A stretch of DNA of 8,297 nucleotides from positions 1 to 8,297 of the forward strand of contig URQG01000075.1 in the NCBI GenBank assembly GCA_900549895.1, written 5' to 3'. Both the position numbers and the translations under genes were made by a program. The first letter of the stretch is position 1; each line of letters starts with the position of its first letter. The notes under the pieces are model-generated. The model was given only the letters and a program-made list of their open reading frames with translations, ran no database searches and had not been told where the DNA came from. Shown here one piece after another: positions 1 to 6,287 of the stretch. Origin of the DNA: an uncultured Lachnobacterium sp. Its GTDB lineage: Bacteria; Bacillota; Clostridia; Lachnospirales; Lachnospiraceae.

Positions 1-2
1 AT

Positions 3-1727
3 ATAAAGAAGCATAAGTGGCAGTATATTGCCGGAATCATCACGCTGTTCGTTGTGGACATCGCCAACATCTTTATCCCGAAGATGACCGGTGTCATAAC
101 GGACGGCCTGACACAGGGAACAATTGCATGGAATGGAATCGTCCAAAAATTATGGATGATATTTGTGCTGGGGGTAACGCTTGCGGTAGGGCGTTTCCTG
201 TGGCGCTATTTTCTGTTTGGGGCATCCAGACAGATTGAACGTGAACTTCGGGATGATATGTTTTCACACCTGACAACGATGGACGTGGAATTCTACAATC
301 GCAATAAAACCGGAGATCTTATGACGCATTTTACCAGTGACCTGGATGCTATCCGGCAGTCAATCGGTATCGCGGTCATCTGTGTCTTCGATGCGGTCGT
401 AATGAGCCTTATGGTCATCATTCAGATGATGTATTACGTCAATATGAAGCTGACACTGGTTGCAATCATTCCGATGCTTATGATCCTGTTCGGAGAACTC
501 TATTACGGAAGAATCATACAGAAACGCTATCTTGCACGTCAGGAGGCGGTATCACAGCTTACGGATTTCGTACAGGAGAGCTTTTCGGGAATCCGTGTCA
601 TTAAGGCTTTTGTGCGGGAAAAGGCGCAGAGATATGCGTTCCTGAAAGAAAATCAAAATAATATGGATAAAAACCTTGCAATTGCAAAGATGCAGGCAAT
701 CGTGATGCCGCTGCTCGATGTTATTACAGGACTCTCCAGTCTGGTTACGCTGGTATTCGGCGGTTATCTTGCTTTAACTGGAAAAATCACACTTGGAAGG
801 TTTGTGGCATTCAACCAATACATCAATATGCTTGTGTGGCCGATGTTGGCGTGCGGGCAGTGTGTGGATATGTTTTCCCGCGGCGGAGCTTCTTTAAAGC
901 GTATCTATGAGCTTTTCCTGGAACAGACACAGGTGCATGACAGTGAAAATGCAGTGGATGGAGAGGCGATACAGGGCCATATTGTATTGCGGCATCTGAC
1001 GTTTACGCATCAGGGAAGCGTGGAGCCGACTCTTCACGATATCAGTCTGGATATTCCGGCGGGAACACTGCTTGCAGTCGTAGGGCGTACCGGTGATGGA
1101 AAATCGACACTTGTGAACCTGTTACTTCATCTGTACAACACGAAAACGGGCATGATCGATATTGACGGCAGGGATATTAACGAGATTCCGATCAGGGAAC
1201 TTCGTGAGAATATTGCATATGTGCCACAGGACAATTTTCTCTTTTCCGATACGCTGCGTTCCAATATCGCATTCGGGTCCGAAGAGGATGATATGGATGC
1301 TTTGATCCATGCGACCAAAGCGGCCTGCATCCATGAAAATATCGTGCAGTTTCCGGATGGGTACGAGACGATCGTAGGGGAACGCGGTGTAACGCTCTCC
1401 GGCGGACAAAAGCAGCGAAGTTCCATCGCACGTGCGTTAATGAAGAATGCGCCGATTCTGATCCTCGATGATGCATTATCGGCAGTGGATACGGATACCG
1501 AAGAGAAAATTCTCCTTAATCTGCGCAAAAACCGTGCAGGAAAGACAACGATACTCATTGCCCATCGTATTTCAACGGTGCAGGGAGCGGATAAAATTCT
1601 CGTCCTCGATGATGGATACGCCAGAGAAATCGGAACACATGAGCAGCTTGTGGCACGTGGCGGAATCTATCACGATATGGTGATGCAGCAGCAGTTGGAG
1701 GCAAAGAACGGGGAGGTGCGCGCATGA
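3..1727 (+). CDS. Heterodimeric ABC exporter, first subunit (degenerate Walker B), 5'-truncated
   Basis: This is a fused membrane domain plus ATPase half of a type IV (multidrug/peptide-type) ABC exporter in the cytoplasmic membrane. The frame is open from codon 3-5 (reading IKKHKWQYIAG) through the GTG at 54, so that GTG is internal and probably only about 10-15 N-terminal residues are missing. The first ~320 residues are the six-helix exporter domain. The ATPase domain follows, with Walker A GRTGDGKST at 1083-1109, Q-loop Gln at 1227-1229, signature LSGGQ at 1395-1409, Walker B ending LDD at 1464-1472 and switch His at 1563-1565. The residue after the Walker B Asp, normally the catalytic Glu, is Asp (1470-1472), as in the degenerate-site partner of BmrCD/TM287-288-like pairs. 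Its TGA overlaps the next ATG (ATGA), implying translational coupling. The substrate cannot be told from sequence. Family call is firm; the partner assignment is strong inference. Confidence 0.95.
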   Translation: MKKHKWQYIAGIITLFVVDIANIFIPKMTGVITDGLTQGTIAWNGIVQKLWMIFVLGVTLAVGRFLWRYFLFGASRQIERELRDDMFSHLTTMDVEFYNRNKTGDLMTHFTSDLDAIRQSIGIAVICVFDAVVMSLMVIIQMMYYVNMKLTLVAIIPMLMILFGELYYGRIIQKRYLARQEAVSQLTDFVQESFSGIRVIKAFVREKAQRYAFLKENQNNMDKNLAIAKMQAIVMPLLDVITGLSSLVTLVFGGYLALTGKITLGRFVAFNQYINMLVWPMLACGQCVDMFSRGGASLKRIYELFLEQTQVHDSENAVDGEAIQGHIVLRHLTFTHQGSVEPTLHDISLDIPAGTLLAVVGRTGDGKSTLVNLLLHLYNTKTGMIDIDGRDINEIPIRELRENIAYVPQDNFLFSDTLRSNIAFGSEEDDMDALIHATKAACIHENIVQFPDGYETIVGERGVTLSGGQKQRSSIARALMKNAPILILDDALSAVDTDTEEKILLNLRKNRAGKTTILIAHRISTVQGADKILVLDDGYAREIGTHEQLVARGGIYHDMVMQQQLEAKNGEVRA

Positions 1728-3448
1728 AACGATTAATGACTTATTTAAAACCGCACCGGTTTGCGGTACTGTTATCCTCGGTTCTTGTACTTTTGATCGT
1801 TGCGGTTGATCTGTACCGGCCGATCATTATCGGTGATGCAATCGACCAATATATCAACGGACCCAAAATGCCGATCAATACAGCGTTCCGTGGAATTCTT
1901 ACGGCGGCTGGATATTATCTTTTCATGTTGCTTCTAGGCTTTGTGTTCAATGCCTGCAATACCTGGAATCTGCAGAAGATGGGCCAAAAAATCATCTATA
2001 GAATGCGTGAGAATGTGTTTACGCATGTACAGAGTCTGTCGCTTGGATTTTTTAATACGACGCCGGTCGGCAAGCTTGTCACAAGAGTGGCAAACGATAC
2101 GGAGGCCGTCAATGAATTGTTCTCCACGATCCTTGTAAATCTGTTTAAGAATTCGGTGAAAATCATCGGATATGCGGTGGTGATGATCTCCATCAGCCCT
2201 AAGATGGCACTTGTTTCCTTCCTTTTGCTTCCGGTTGTAGGGGGACTTACGGTATTCTTTCGTAAGATGTCGCGCAAGGCGTATCAGATTACACGTAACC
2301 GGATCACGGATCTTAATACCTATTTGTCGGAACATTTATCCGGTATGAAACTGATTCAGATCTTTGCCCGTGAGGAGGAGAAAAAAGCGCAGTTTAATGA
2401 GAAATCTTATGGATTGTACCGTGCAAACTGGCGTGAGGTCATGACGTTTGCTACATTTCGGCCGATCATCTATCTGGTATCTGTTCTTGCGATGATCCTT
2501 GTGATCGGTACGGGAAGCCGTATGGTTCTTAACGGAACGTTGTCGCTTGGAACGCTTTTTATCTTTATCACATATATCAGTAATTTCTTTGAGCCGATCC
2601 AGGATCTGGCGGAACAGTTTGGAACACTGCAGTCTTCGATCGCTTCGGCGGAGAAGGTATTTGCGGTGCTGGATGAGAAACCTGCACTTGCTGAGCCACA
2701 GGATCCGGTCACTCCGGCAATCCGCGGGCGCATCGAATTCCGACATGTGTGGTTTGCATATGAGGGAGAGGATTATATCTTAAAAGATATCAGTTTTGTG
2801 ATCGAGCCGGGACAAAAAGTCGCGTTTGTCGGTGCGACAGGTGCCGGCAAGTCTTCCATTCTGAATCTGATCGGACGTTATTATGATGTACAGCGCGGCG
2901 AAATACTGATCGACGGTGTCGACATCCGTAAAATTCCGACGGAGATTCTGCGCAGTGCGATCGGTCAGGTGCAGCAGGATGTATTCATCTTTACCGGTGA
3001 TATCAAGATGAATATTTCTCTCAATAACGAGAATGTTTCGATGGACGAAATCCGTGAAGCGGCGCACATGGTACACGCGGATTCCTTTATTGACAGGCTT
3101 CCCGGAGGTTATGACGCTCCTGTGACGGAGCGCGGAAGTACGCTTTCAGCAGGTCAGCGGCAGCTCTTGTCATTTGCCCGTATTTTGGTGTATCATCCAA
3201 CTATCCTGGTACTGGACGAAGCAACGGCCAACATTGATACGGAAACGGAGAGTCTGATCACCAAGGGACTTACCGCTCTCATGGAGGGACGCACCACGAT
3301 CATGGTGGCGCACCGGTTGTCCACAATCCAGCATGCAGACAATATTATCGTGCTTGATCATGGACAGATCATCGAGCAGGGAACACATCAGGAGTTGCTT
3401 CGCACCGATGGCCATTACAAAAAATTATACGAATTACAGCTCGTATAA
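1724..3448 (+). CDS. Heterodimeric ABC exporter, second subunit (catalytic Walker B)
   Basis: This 574-aa fused membrane/ATPase half-transporter is the likely obligate partner of the preceding gene. The start is ATG 1724, overlapping the upstream TGA by 4 nt, with a GGGAGG ribosome site at 1711-1716. Residues ~15-310 form the six-helix exporter domain. The ATPase domain has Walker A GATGAGKSS from residue 370 (Lys376), Q-loop Gln418, signature LSAGQ at 474-478 (Gly to Ala at the third position), Walker B LDE with catalytic Glu499, and switch His530. In a heterodimer, this Walker A/B faces the LSGGQ of subunit one, giving the hydrolytic site, while the LSAGQ faces the Asp-containing Walker B of subunit one, giving the degenerate site. 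Complementary degeneration is typical of BmrCD/LmrCD exporters, many of which handle drugs or toxic compounds. The actual cargo is unknown. A hairpin at 3458-3490 follows the stop by 9 nt. Confidence 0.95.
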   Translation: MKRLMTYLKPHRFAVLLSSVLVLLIVAVDLYRPIIIGDAIDQYINGPKMPINTAFRGILTAAGYYLFMLLLGFVFNACNTWNLQKMGQKIIYRMRENVFTHVQSLSLGFFNTTPVGKLVTRVANDTEAVNELFSTILVNLFKNSVKIIGYAVVMISISPKMALVSFLLLPVVGGLTVFFRKMSRKAYQITRNRITDLNTYLSEHLSGMKLIQIFAREEEKKAQFNEKSYGLYRANWREVMTFATFRPIIYLVSVLAMILVIGTGSRMVLNGTLSLGTLFIFITYISNFFEPIQDLAEQFGTLQSSIASAEKVFAVLDEKPALAEPQDPVTPAIRGRIEFRHVWFAYEGEDYILKDISFVIEPGQKVAFVGATGAGKSSILNLIGRYYDVQRGEILIDGVDIRKIPTEILRSAIGQVQQDVFIFTGDIKMNISLNNENVSMDEIREAAHMVHADSFIDRLPGGYDAPVTERGSTLSAGQRQLLSFARILVYHPTILVLDEATANIDTETESLITKGLTALMEGRTTIMVAHRLSTIQHADNIIVLDHGQIIEQGTHQELLRTDGHYKKLYELQLV

Positions 3449-3457
3449 ATTCGTGAA

Positions 3458-3490
3458 ATATGTCAGGTTTTCGGGGAAAACTTGACATGT
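3458..3490 (+). other. Strong intergenic hairpin after the ABC operon, without T tract
   Basis: The arms ATGTCAGGTTTTC (3460-3472) and GAAAACTTGACAT (3476-3488) pair over 13 bp with one G-U wobble and a 3-nt GGG loop. Two more pairs extend the stem to 3458/3490. It lies 9 nt after the exporter stop codon. No T run follows on either strand, so it is not a canonical intrinsic terminator. It may be an mRNA 3'-end stabiliser, a weak terminator or a protein-binding inverted repeat. The right arm contains TTGACA, but no -10 element lies at the right distance. Confidence 0.6.
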
Positions 3491-3494
3491 AGCG

Positions 3495-3518
3495 TCGGCC
3501 CTTGCCGAAGGCAATTTT
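3495..3518 (+). terminator. Small overlapping hairpins with T4 in the HMA gene leader (possible weak terminator/attenuator)
   Basis: Hairpin B pairs TTGCC (3502-3506) with GGCAA (3510-3514) around a GAA loop and is followed directly by TTTT (3515-3518), a minimal terminator shape. Hairpin A pairs TCGGC (3495-3499) with GCCGA (3504-3508) and shares bases with B, so the two cannot form together. Stems of 5 bp are weak, so this may be chance. The position, about 40 nt before the HMA start codon, would suit attenuation. Confidence 0.25.
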
Positions 3519-3536
3519 AAAGGGGCTGATGTTCCC

Positions 3537-3558
3537 AAAAGGAGGAATGGATAAGATG
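3537..3558 (+). promoter_or_regulatory. Ribosome binding site that sets the HMA protein start
   Basis: AAAAGGAGG (3537-3545) is a near-perfect Shine-Dalgarno. ATG 3556 lies 10 nt beyond it. The in-frame ATG 3547 is only 1 nt beyond and is too close. The upstream in-frame TTG at 3502 has no ribosome site and sits inside a hairpin. The start is therefore placed at 3556, giving a protein that opens directly on the HMA fold. Confidence 0.75.
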
Positions 3559-3822
3559 GTTAAGACAACAGTGGGTGTAGATGGCATGATGTGCGGTATG
3601 TGTGAGAGTCACGTAAATGAGGCAGTAAGACGTGCATTTGACGGAGAGGTCAAGAAAGTATCGTCATCACATAGTAAGAAGCAGACCGAGATCATCTCGG
3701 AAGAAGCATTAGATGAAGAAAAACTGAAAGAGGCTATCAACGCAACCGGATACACGGTGGTATCCGTTGCGCATGAGCCATATGAAAAGAAAGGATTCTC
3801 TTTGTTTGGAAAGAGAAAGTAG
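3556..3822 (+). CDS. Heavy-metal-associated (HMA) domain protein, CopZ-like
   Basis: This 88-aa protein is a single HMA domain with a short basic tail. The metal-binding loop is GMMCGMC (residues 10-16), with Cys13 and Cys16 forming the CxxC that binds Cu(I) or similar soft metals in CopZ/Atx1-type chaperones. The remaining sequence fits the beta-alpha-beta-beta-alpha-beta fold, ending near VSVAHEP at about residues 70-76. The tail (about 77-88: EKKGFSLFGKRK) is Lys/Arg-rich and not part of the core domain. No P-type ATPase or CsoR/CopY regulator is visible nearby, so a copper chaperone role is not shown by context. The neighbour is a convergent 4Fe-4S protein whose stop codon lies 1 nt away, and the next gene is a redox-type regulator. 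A link to metal or redox stress is inference. Cotranscription with the ABC exporter across the 107-nt gap is possible. Confidence 0.88.
   Translation: MVKTTVGVDGMMCGMCESHVNEAVRRAFDGEVKKVSSSHSKKQTEIISEEALDEEKLKEAINATGYTVVSVAHEPYEKKGFSLFGKRK
3783..3817 (-). terminator. Possible intrinsic terminator of the 4Fe-4S gene, inside the 3' end of the HMA gene
   Basis: TTCTCTTT (3796-3803) and AAAGAGAA (3810-3817) form an 8-bp stem with a 6-nt loop. Read on the minus strand, the hairpin lies just past the 4Fe-4S stop codon and is followed by TCCTTTCTTTTC, an interrupted T-rich run. The stem is AT-rich and the T run is broken, so efficiency would be low. It overlaps codons for the HMA protein tail. Confidence 0.3.
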
Positions 3823-3823
3823 A

Positions 3824-4528
3824 CTAATTTAAGATGTTGCCATCAATTGAGATGGTAACAACGTGCCATGGAAGAAACTTGCCACTGTTTTGCAACGCGG
3901 TACGGGCTGCATTCTCAAGTCCTCCGCAGCAAGGAACTTCCATGCGTACGATCGTCACTTCTTTGATCTCGTTCTCGCGGATGATCGCAGTCAGCTTTTC
4001 ACTGTAATCAACGTCATCAAGCTTTGGACAGCCGATCAGTGTGACATGTCCGCGCATGAAATCCTGATGCATGTTAGCATATGCGTAGGCGGTACAGTCT
4101 GCGGCAATCAGAAGCTTTGCATTCTCATAGAATGGTGCATTTACCGGAGCAAGTTTAATCTGGCAAGGCCACTGAGCCAATGCCGAAGCTATGTGTGCAA
4201 CCGGGGCAGAAGTGTCTGATGCCACGTGATTCAGCTTCTGCATGCGGGCTCCAGGACATCCGGAATGAACCGGGGCAGAGGCAGCAGCTTTTAACTGTTT
4301 GTTCTTAAGGACGGCCGCCTCATTATATGCGGCAGCTTCACGTTCTACAAATGTAATCGCACCAGTCGGACAGGTTGGAAGACAATCGCCGAAACCGTCG
4401 CAGTAATCGTCGCGAAGAAGTTTCGCTTTACCGTTTACCATGCCGATGGCTCCCTCGTGGCATGCATTCGCACAGGCGCCACATCCGTTGCATTTATTCT
4501 CATCAATTTCAATAATCTGTCGTTTCAT
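3824..4528 (-). CDS. Cysteine-rich 4Fe-4S ferredoxin-like protein
   Basis: This is a 234-aa cytoplasmic electron-transfer-type protein. Residues 13-23 carry CxxCxxCxxxC (Cys13, 16, 19, 23). The second ferredoxin motif is Cys43-x5-Cys49-x3-Cys53-Pro, with Phe46 where the usual second cysteine would be. That cluster therefore has an incomplete classical ligand set and may be 3Fe-4S or use another ligand. The C-terminal ~145 residues are not ferredoxin. They hold spaced Cys91 (GCPG), Cys122 (WPCQ), Cys145 (ADC), Cys167 (IGCPKLDD) and the pair Cys200-Cys201 (VPCCGG), which could bind another metal or cluster. I recognise this as a conserved but functionally undefined ferredoxin type of anaerobes. 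The ribosome site AAGGAG (plus-strand 4537-4542) lies 8 nt before the ATG. It is divergent from a Crp/Fnr regulator, and the shared operator suggests regulation by it, as in HcpR/ferredoxin pairs (inference). Confidence 0.88.
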   Translation of the reverse strand: MKRQIIEIDENKCNGCGACANACHEGAIGMVNGKAKLLRDDYCDGFGDCLPTCPTGAITFVEREAAAYNEAAVLKNKQLKAAASAPVHSGCPGARMQKLNHVASDTSAPVAHIASALAQWPCQIKLAPVNAPFYENAKLLIAADCTAYAYANMHQDFMRGHVTLIGCPKLDDVDYSEKLTAIIRENEIKEVTIVRMEVPCCGGLENAARTALQNSGKFLPWHVVTISIDGNILN

Positions 4529-4579
4529 TATAAAATCTCCTTATTCATTTAAAAATCTCTCTTGTATATCGTGTGTGTC

Positions 4580-4608
4580 TTTACACTACTCTTGCAGTAT
4601 AGTAAAAT
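4580..4608 (+). promoter_or_regulatory. Putative sigma-A promoter of the Crp/Fnr regulator gene
   Basis: TTTACA (4580-4585) and TAAAAT (4603-4608) are separated by 17 nt, and each matches consensus at five of six positions. The predicted start is near 4615. It overlaps the divergent ferredoxin promoter, whose -10 lies at 4596-4601, so polymerase probably cannot occupy both at once. The palindrome at 4624-4637 falls just downstream of the start, where a bound protein would block transcription. Confidence 0.55.
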
Positions 4609-4624
4609 AAGGACAGAAAATCGG
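4596..4624 (-). promoter_or_regulatory. Putative activator-dependent promoter of the 4Fe-4S gene
   Basis: On the minus strand, TATACT (4601-4596) matches the -10 consensus at five of six positions. At 17-nt spacing the -35 region (4624-4619) reads CCGATT, with only two matches. The predicted start is near 4589, giving a leader of about 60 nt. The poor -35 and the palindrome centred near -41.5 fit a class II Crp/Fnr-activated promoter. Assigned by eye. Confidence 0.45.
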
Positions 4625-4637
4625 TTGTTATAACAAC
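4624..4637. promoter_or_regulatory. Perfect 14-bp palindrome, candidate Crp/Fnr-family operator
   Basis: GTTGTTATAACAAC is its own reverse complement. It has the 5-4-5 half-site geometry (GTTGT-TATA-ACAAC) of FNR-type sites (TTGAT-N4-ATCAA). It lies between a Crp/Fnr-family gene and the divergent ferredoxin gene, centred at 4630.5. That is about -41.5 from the predicted ferredoxin start and about +16 from the predicted regulator start. The palindrome is seen directly; which protein binds it is inferred from location and geometry. Confidence 0.65.
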
Positions 4638-4650
4638 GAAAAGAGGCTTT

Positions 4651-5316
4651 ATGGGCAAAAATACAATGCCGTTGCTACAAAATCTGACGGAAGATGAGCT
4701 CGCATCCATCGTTGAAATCGGTGCGATGAGAGAGAACACGTTTGATAAAAATGAAGTTATTTTCCATGCCGGAGAATTGATCCGGGAGATTGGAATGGTT
4801 GAATCCGGGAGCGTGCTGATCGAAAGTAACGATTTGTGGGGCAACTGCAGTATTTTAAGCAAGATTACTCCGGGACAGGTGTTTGCGGAGTCATATGCCC
4901 TTAGTCATATGGCGATGATGGTTGATGCGATCGCAATCGAGAAAACGAAAATCGTTTTTCTGAATGCAGCGATCGTACTCGATGAAACGCATGCGGGAGC
5001 GGCCTGGCAGGCAAAACTGCTCCGCAATATGCTTGCAATGACTTCGCACAAGAATATTACGCTGTCAGGTCGTATCTTTTGTACAACACCCAAGACGATC
5101 CGCGGCAGACTTGCTACTTATTTTGCCCAACAACAGTTACAGGCGGGAGGGCTTGCGTTTGATGTGCCTTTTACCCGCCAGCAGATGGCTGATTATCTGA
5201 ATCTTGACCGGAGTGCGCTTTCAAAAGAACTTGGTAAGATGCGGGATGAGGGGCTTCTTACGTTTGATAAGAACCATTTTGTATTGTCTCCGAAAGGCGG
5301 ATGGGAAACCGAGTAG
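4651..5316 (+). CDS. Crp/Fnr-family transcriptional regulator (HcpR-like context)
   Basis: This 221-aa DNA-binding regulator starts at ATG 4651 after AAGAGG (4641-4646), spaced 4 nt. Residues ~10-110 form the cyclic-nucleotide-type beta-roll effector domain, with GxVLIES and PGQVFAES motifs. Residues ~112-145 form the dimer helix. Residues ~150-215 are a Crp-type winged helix, with the recognition region FTRQQMADYLNLDRSALSKEL (174-194). Only two cysteines occur (66 and 144), so the four-Cys iron-sulfur sensor of FNR is absent. The cAMP-contact residues of Crp are also not evident. It sits divergent from a Cys-rich ferredoxin with a shared palindrome, as seen for HcpR-type regulators that control hcp and ferredoxin genes under nitrosative stress. 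That specific role, and any haem or NO sensing, is inference. The family call is firm. The EamA gene starts 40 nt downstream with no terminator between them. Confidence 0.9.
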   Translation: MGKNTMPLLQNLTEDELASIVEIGAMRENTFDKNEVIFHAGELIREIGMVESGSVLIESNDLWGNCSILSKITPGQVFAESYALSHMAMMVDAIAIEKTKIVFLNAAIVLDETHAGAAWQAKLLRNMLAMTSHKNITLSGRIFCTTPKTIRGRLATYFAQQQLQAGGLAFDVPFTRQQMADYLNLDRSALSKELGKMRDEGLLTFDKNHFVLSPKGGWETE

Positions 5317-5356
5317 AAGCAACTTTTTTGATGCATAGATAAGGAGGAAGATTATC

Positions 5357-6223
5357 ATGTGGATTTTATATGCATTCGGCTCGGCTTTTTTTGCCGGAGC
5401 CACATCGATTCTTGCAAAATGCGGAATCAAACACACAGATTCAAATGTTGCAACTGCCATCCGTACCGTGATCGTTTTGATCTTTTCGTGGATCATGGTG
5501 TGGATCGTCGGTGCGCAGGGGGAAGTTACAGGGATTGATACAAAGACCTGAATTTTTCTGATATTGTCCGGTCTGGCGACGGGGGCTTCGTGGCTTTGTT
5601 ATTTTAAGGCATTACAGCTTGGCGATATCAATAAAGTTGTGCCAATCGATAAATCGAGCACGATCCTTACCATCGTTTTGGCATTCATATTTTTGCACGA
5701 ATCGATCACGGCCTTTAAGATTGCGGGTGTGATCATGATCGGTGTGGGAACTTATATGATGATTCAAAAAAAGGATACAGGAGAAGAAAGCGGAATCAAA
5801 AAGAAATCGTGGATTATTTATGCGTTTGGGTCTGCTGTTTTTGCGAGCCTGACATCCATTCTCGGAAAAGTCGGGTTTGAAAATGTAAATTCCAATCTTG
5901 GAACGGGAATTCGTACCGTTGTTGTACTGATTATGGCATGGATCGTTGTGTTTGTGACCGGAAAGCAGCATACGGTTAAGGAGATTTCGGGAAAGGAACT
6001 TGGATTCATTTCATTGTCCGGGATTGCGACAGGTGCGTCCTGGCTCTGTTACTACAAAGCGTTGCAGGATGGTCTGGCCAGTGTGGTCGTACCGATCGAT
6101 AAATTGAGTATTCTTGTAACGATTGCTTTCTCTTATGTGGTATTTCATGAGAAACTGACGAAGAAATCTTCCATCGGACTGGTTTTGATCGTGGCAGGAA
6201 CACTTCTTATGATAAAAAAATAG
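5357..6223 (+). pseudogene. EamA/DMT-family transporter interrupted by an in-frame TGA
   Basis: The frame encodes 288 positions of a ten-helix drug/metabolite transporter-type membrane protein built from two five-helix EamA repeats. The start ATG 5357 has AAGGAGG (5341-5347) spaced 9 nt. One in-frame TGA at 5549-5551 cuts the first repeat after 64 residues; everything else is open to TAG 6221-6223 with no frameshift. From memory, family members carry Trp there (KSWLFLILSG-like), so TGG to TGA by one G-to-A change at 5551 is the simplest explanation. The TTG at 5564 that would open the downstream part is an internal Leu codon with no ribosome site. The halves share repeated motifs such as YAFGSA, TSIL, IRT, GATGASWLCY-like and VVPIDK. 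It is probably cotranscribed with the regulator. It is either a very recent pseudogene or a sequence error; the substrate is unknown. Confidence 0.8.
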
Positions 6224-6272
6224 TGAAAAATAGTAAACTTGTTCAAAAAGCAATACAAGGCGGTATTAAATA

Positions 6273-6286
6273 TGGAAACGTTTTCA
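6273..6286. promoter_or_regulatory. Candidate cre-like (CcpA/LacI-family) operator
   Basis: TGGAAACGTTTTCA matches the cre consensus TGWAANCGNTNWCA at every constrained position except the third (G for A/T). It has the central CG and near-palindromic arms of LacI-family sites. It ends 1 nt before the -35 hexamer of the promoter serving the GGDEF-EAL gene, centred near -43.5. Carbon-catabolite control of that gene is inference. Either activation or steric repression is possible. Confidence 0.5.
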
Positions 6287-6287
6287 G

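Noticed and set aside
54..1727. First ABC gene starting at GTG 54
   Set aside because: The frame is open upstream to position 3 and reads as a normal exporter N-terminus, so the true start is outside the window.
3482..3518. Promoter using TTGACA at 3482-3487
   Set aside because: The only AT-rich -10-like stretch (3513-3520) gives a spacer of about 25 nt; nothing resembling TATAAT lies at 16-18 nt.
3502..3555. Upstream TTG start extending the HMA protein to 106 aa
   Set aside because: No ribosome site precedes TTG 3502 and the added residues lie outside the HMA fold; AAAAGGAGG at 3537-3545 points to ATG 3556.
3863..4219. 118-aa plus-strand open frame
   Set aside because: It is antisense to the 4Fe-4S protein, whose cysteine motifs are unmistakable; it has no ribosome site or recognisable domain.
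5549..5551. Selenocysteine or UGA-Trp recoding in the EamA gene
   Set aside because: TGA is used as a normal stop at 1725-1727 and Trp is encoded by TGG throughout; no obvious bacterial SECIS hairpin follows and EamA proteins are not selenoproteins as far as I know.
5564..6223. A separate 219-aa transporter gene starting at TTG 5564
   Set aside because: It is the same frame as the gene starting at 5357. The TTG is an internal Leu codon inside a conserved helix, has no ribosome site, and a DMT protein would not begin there.
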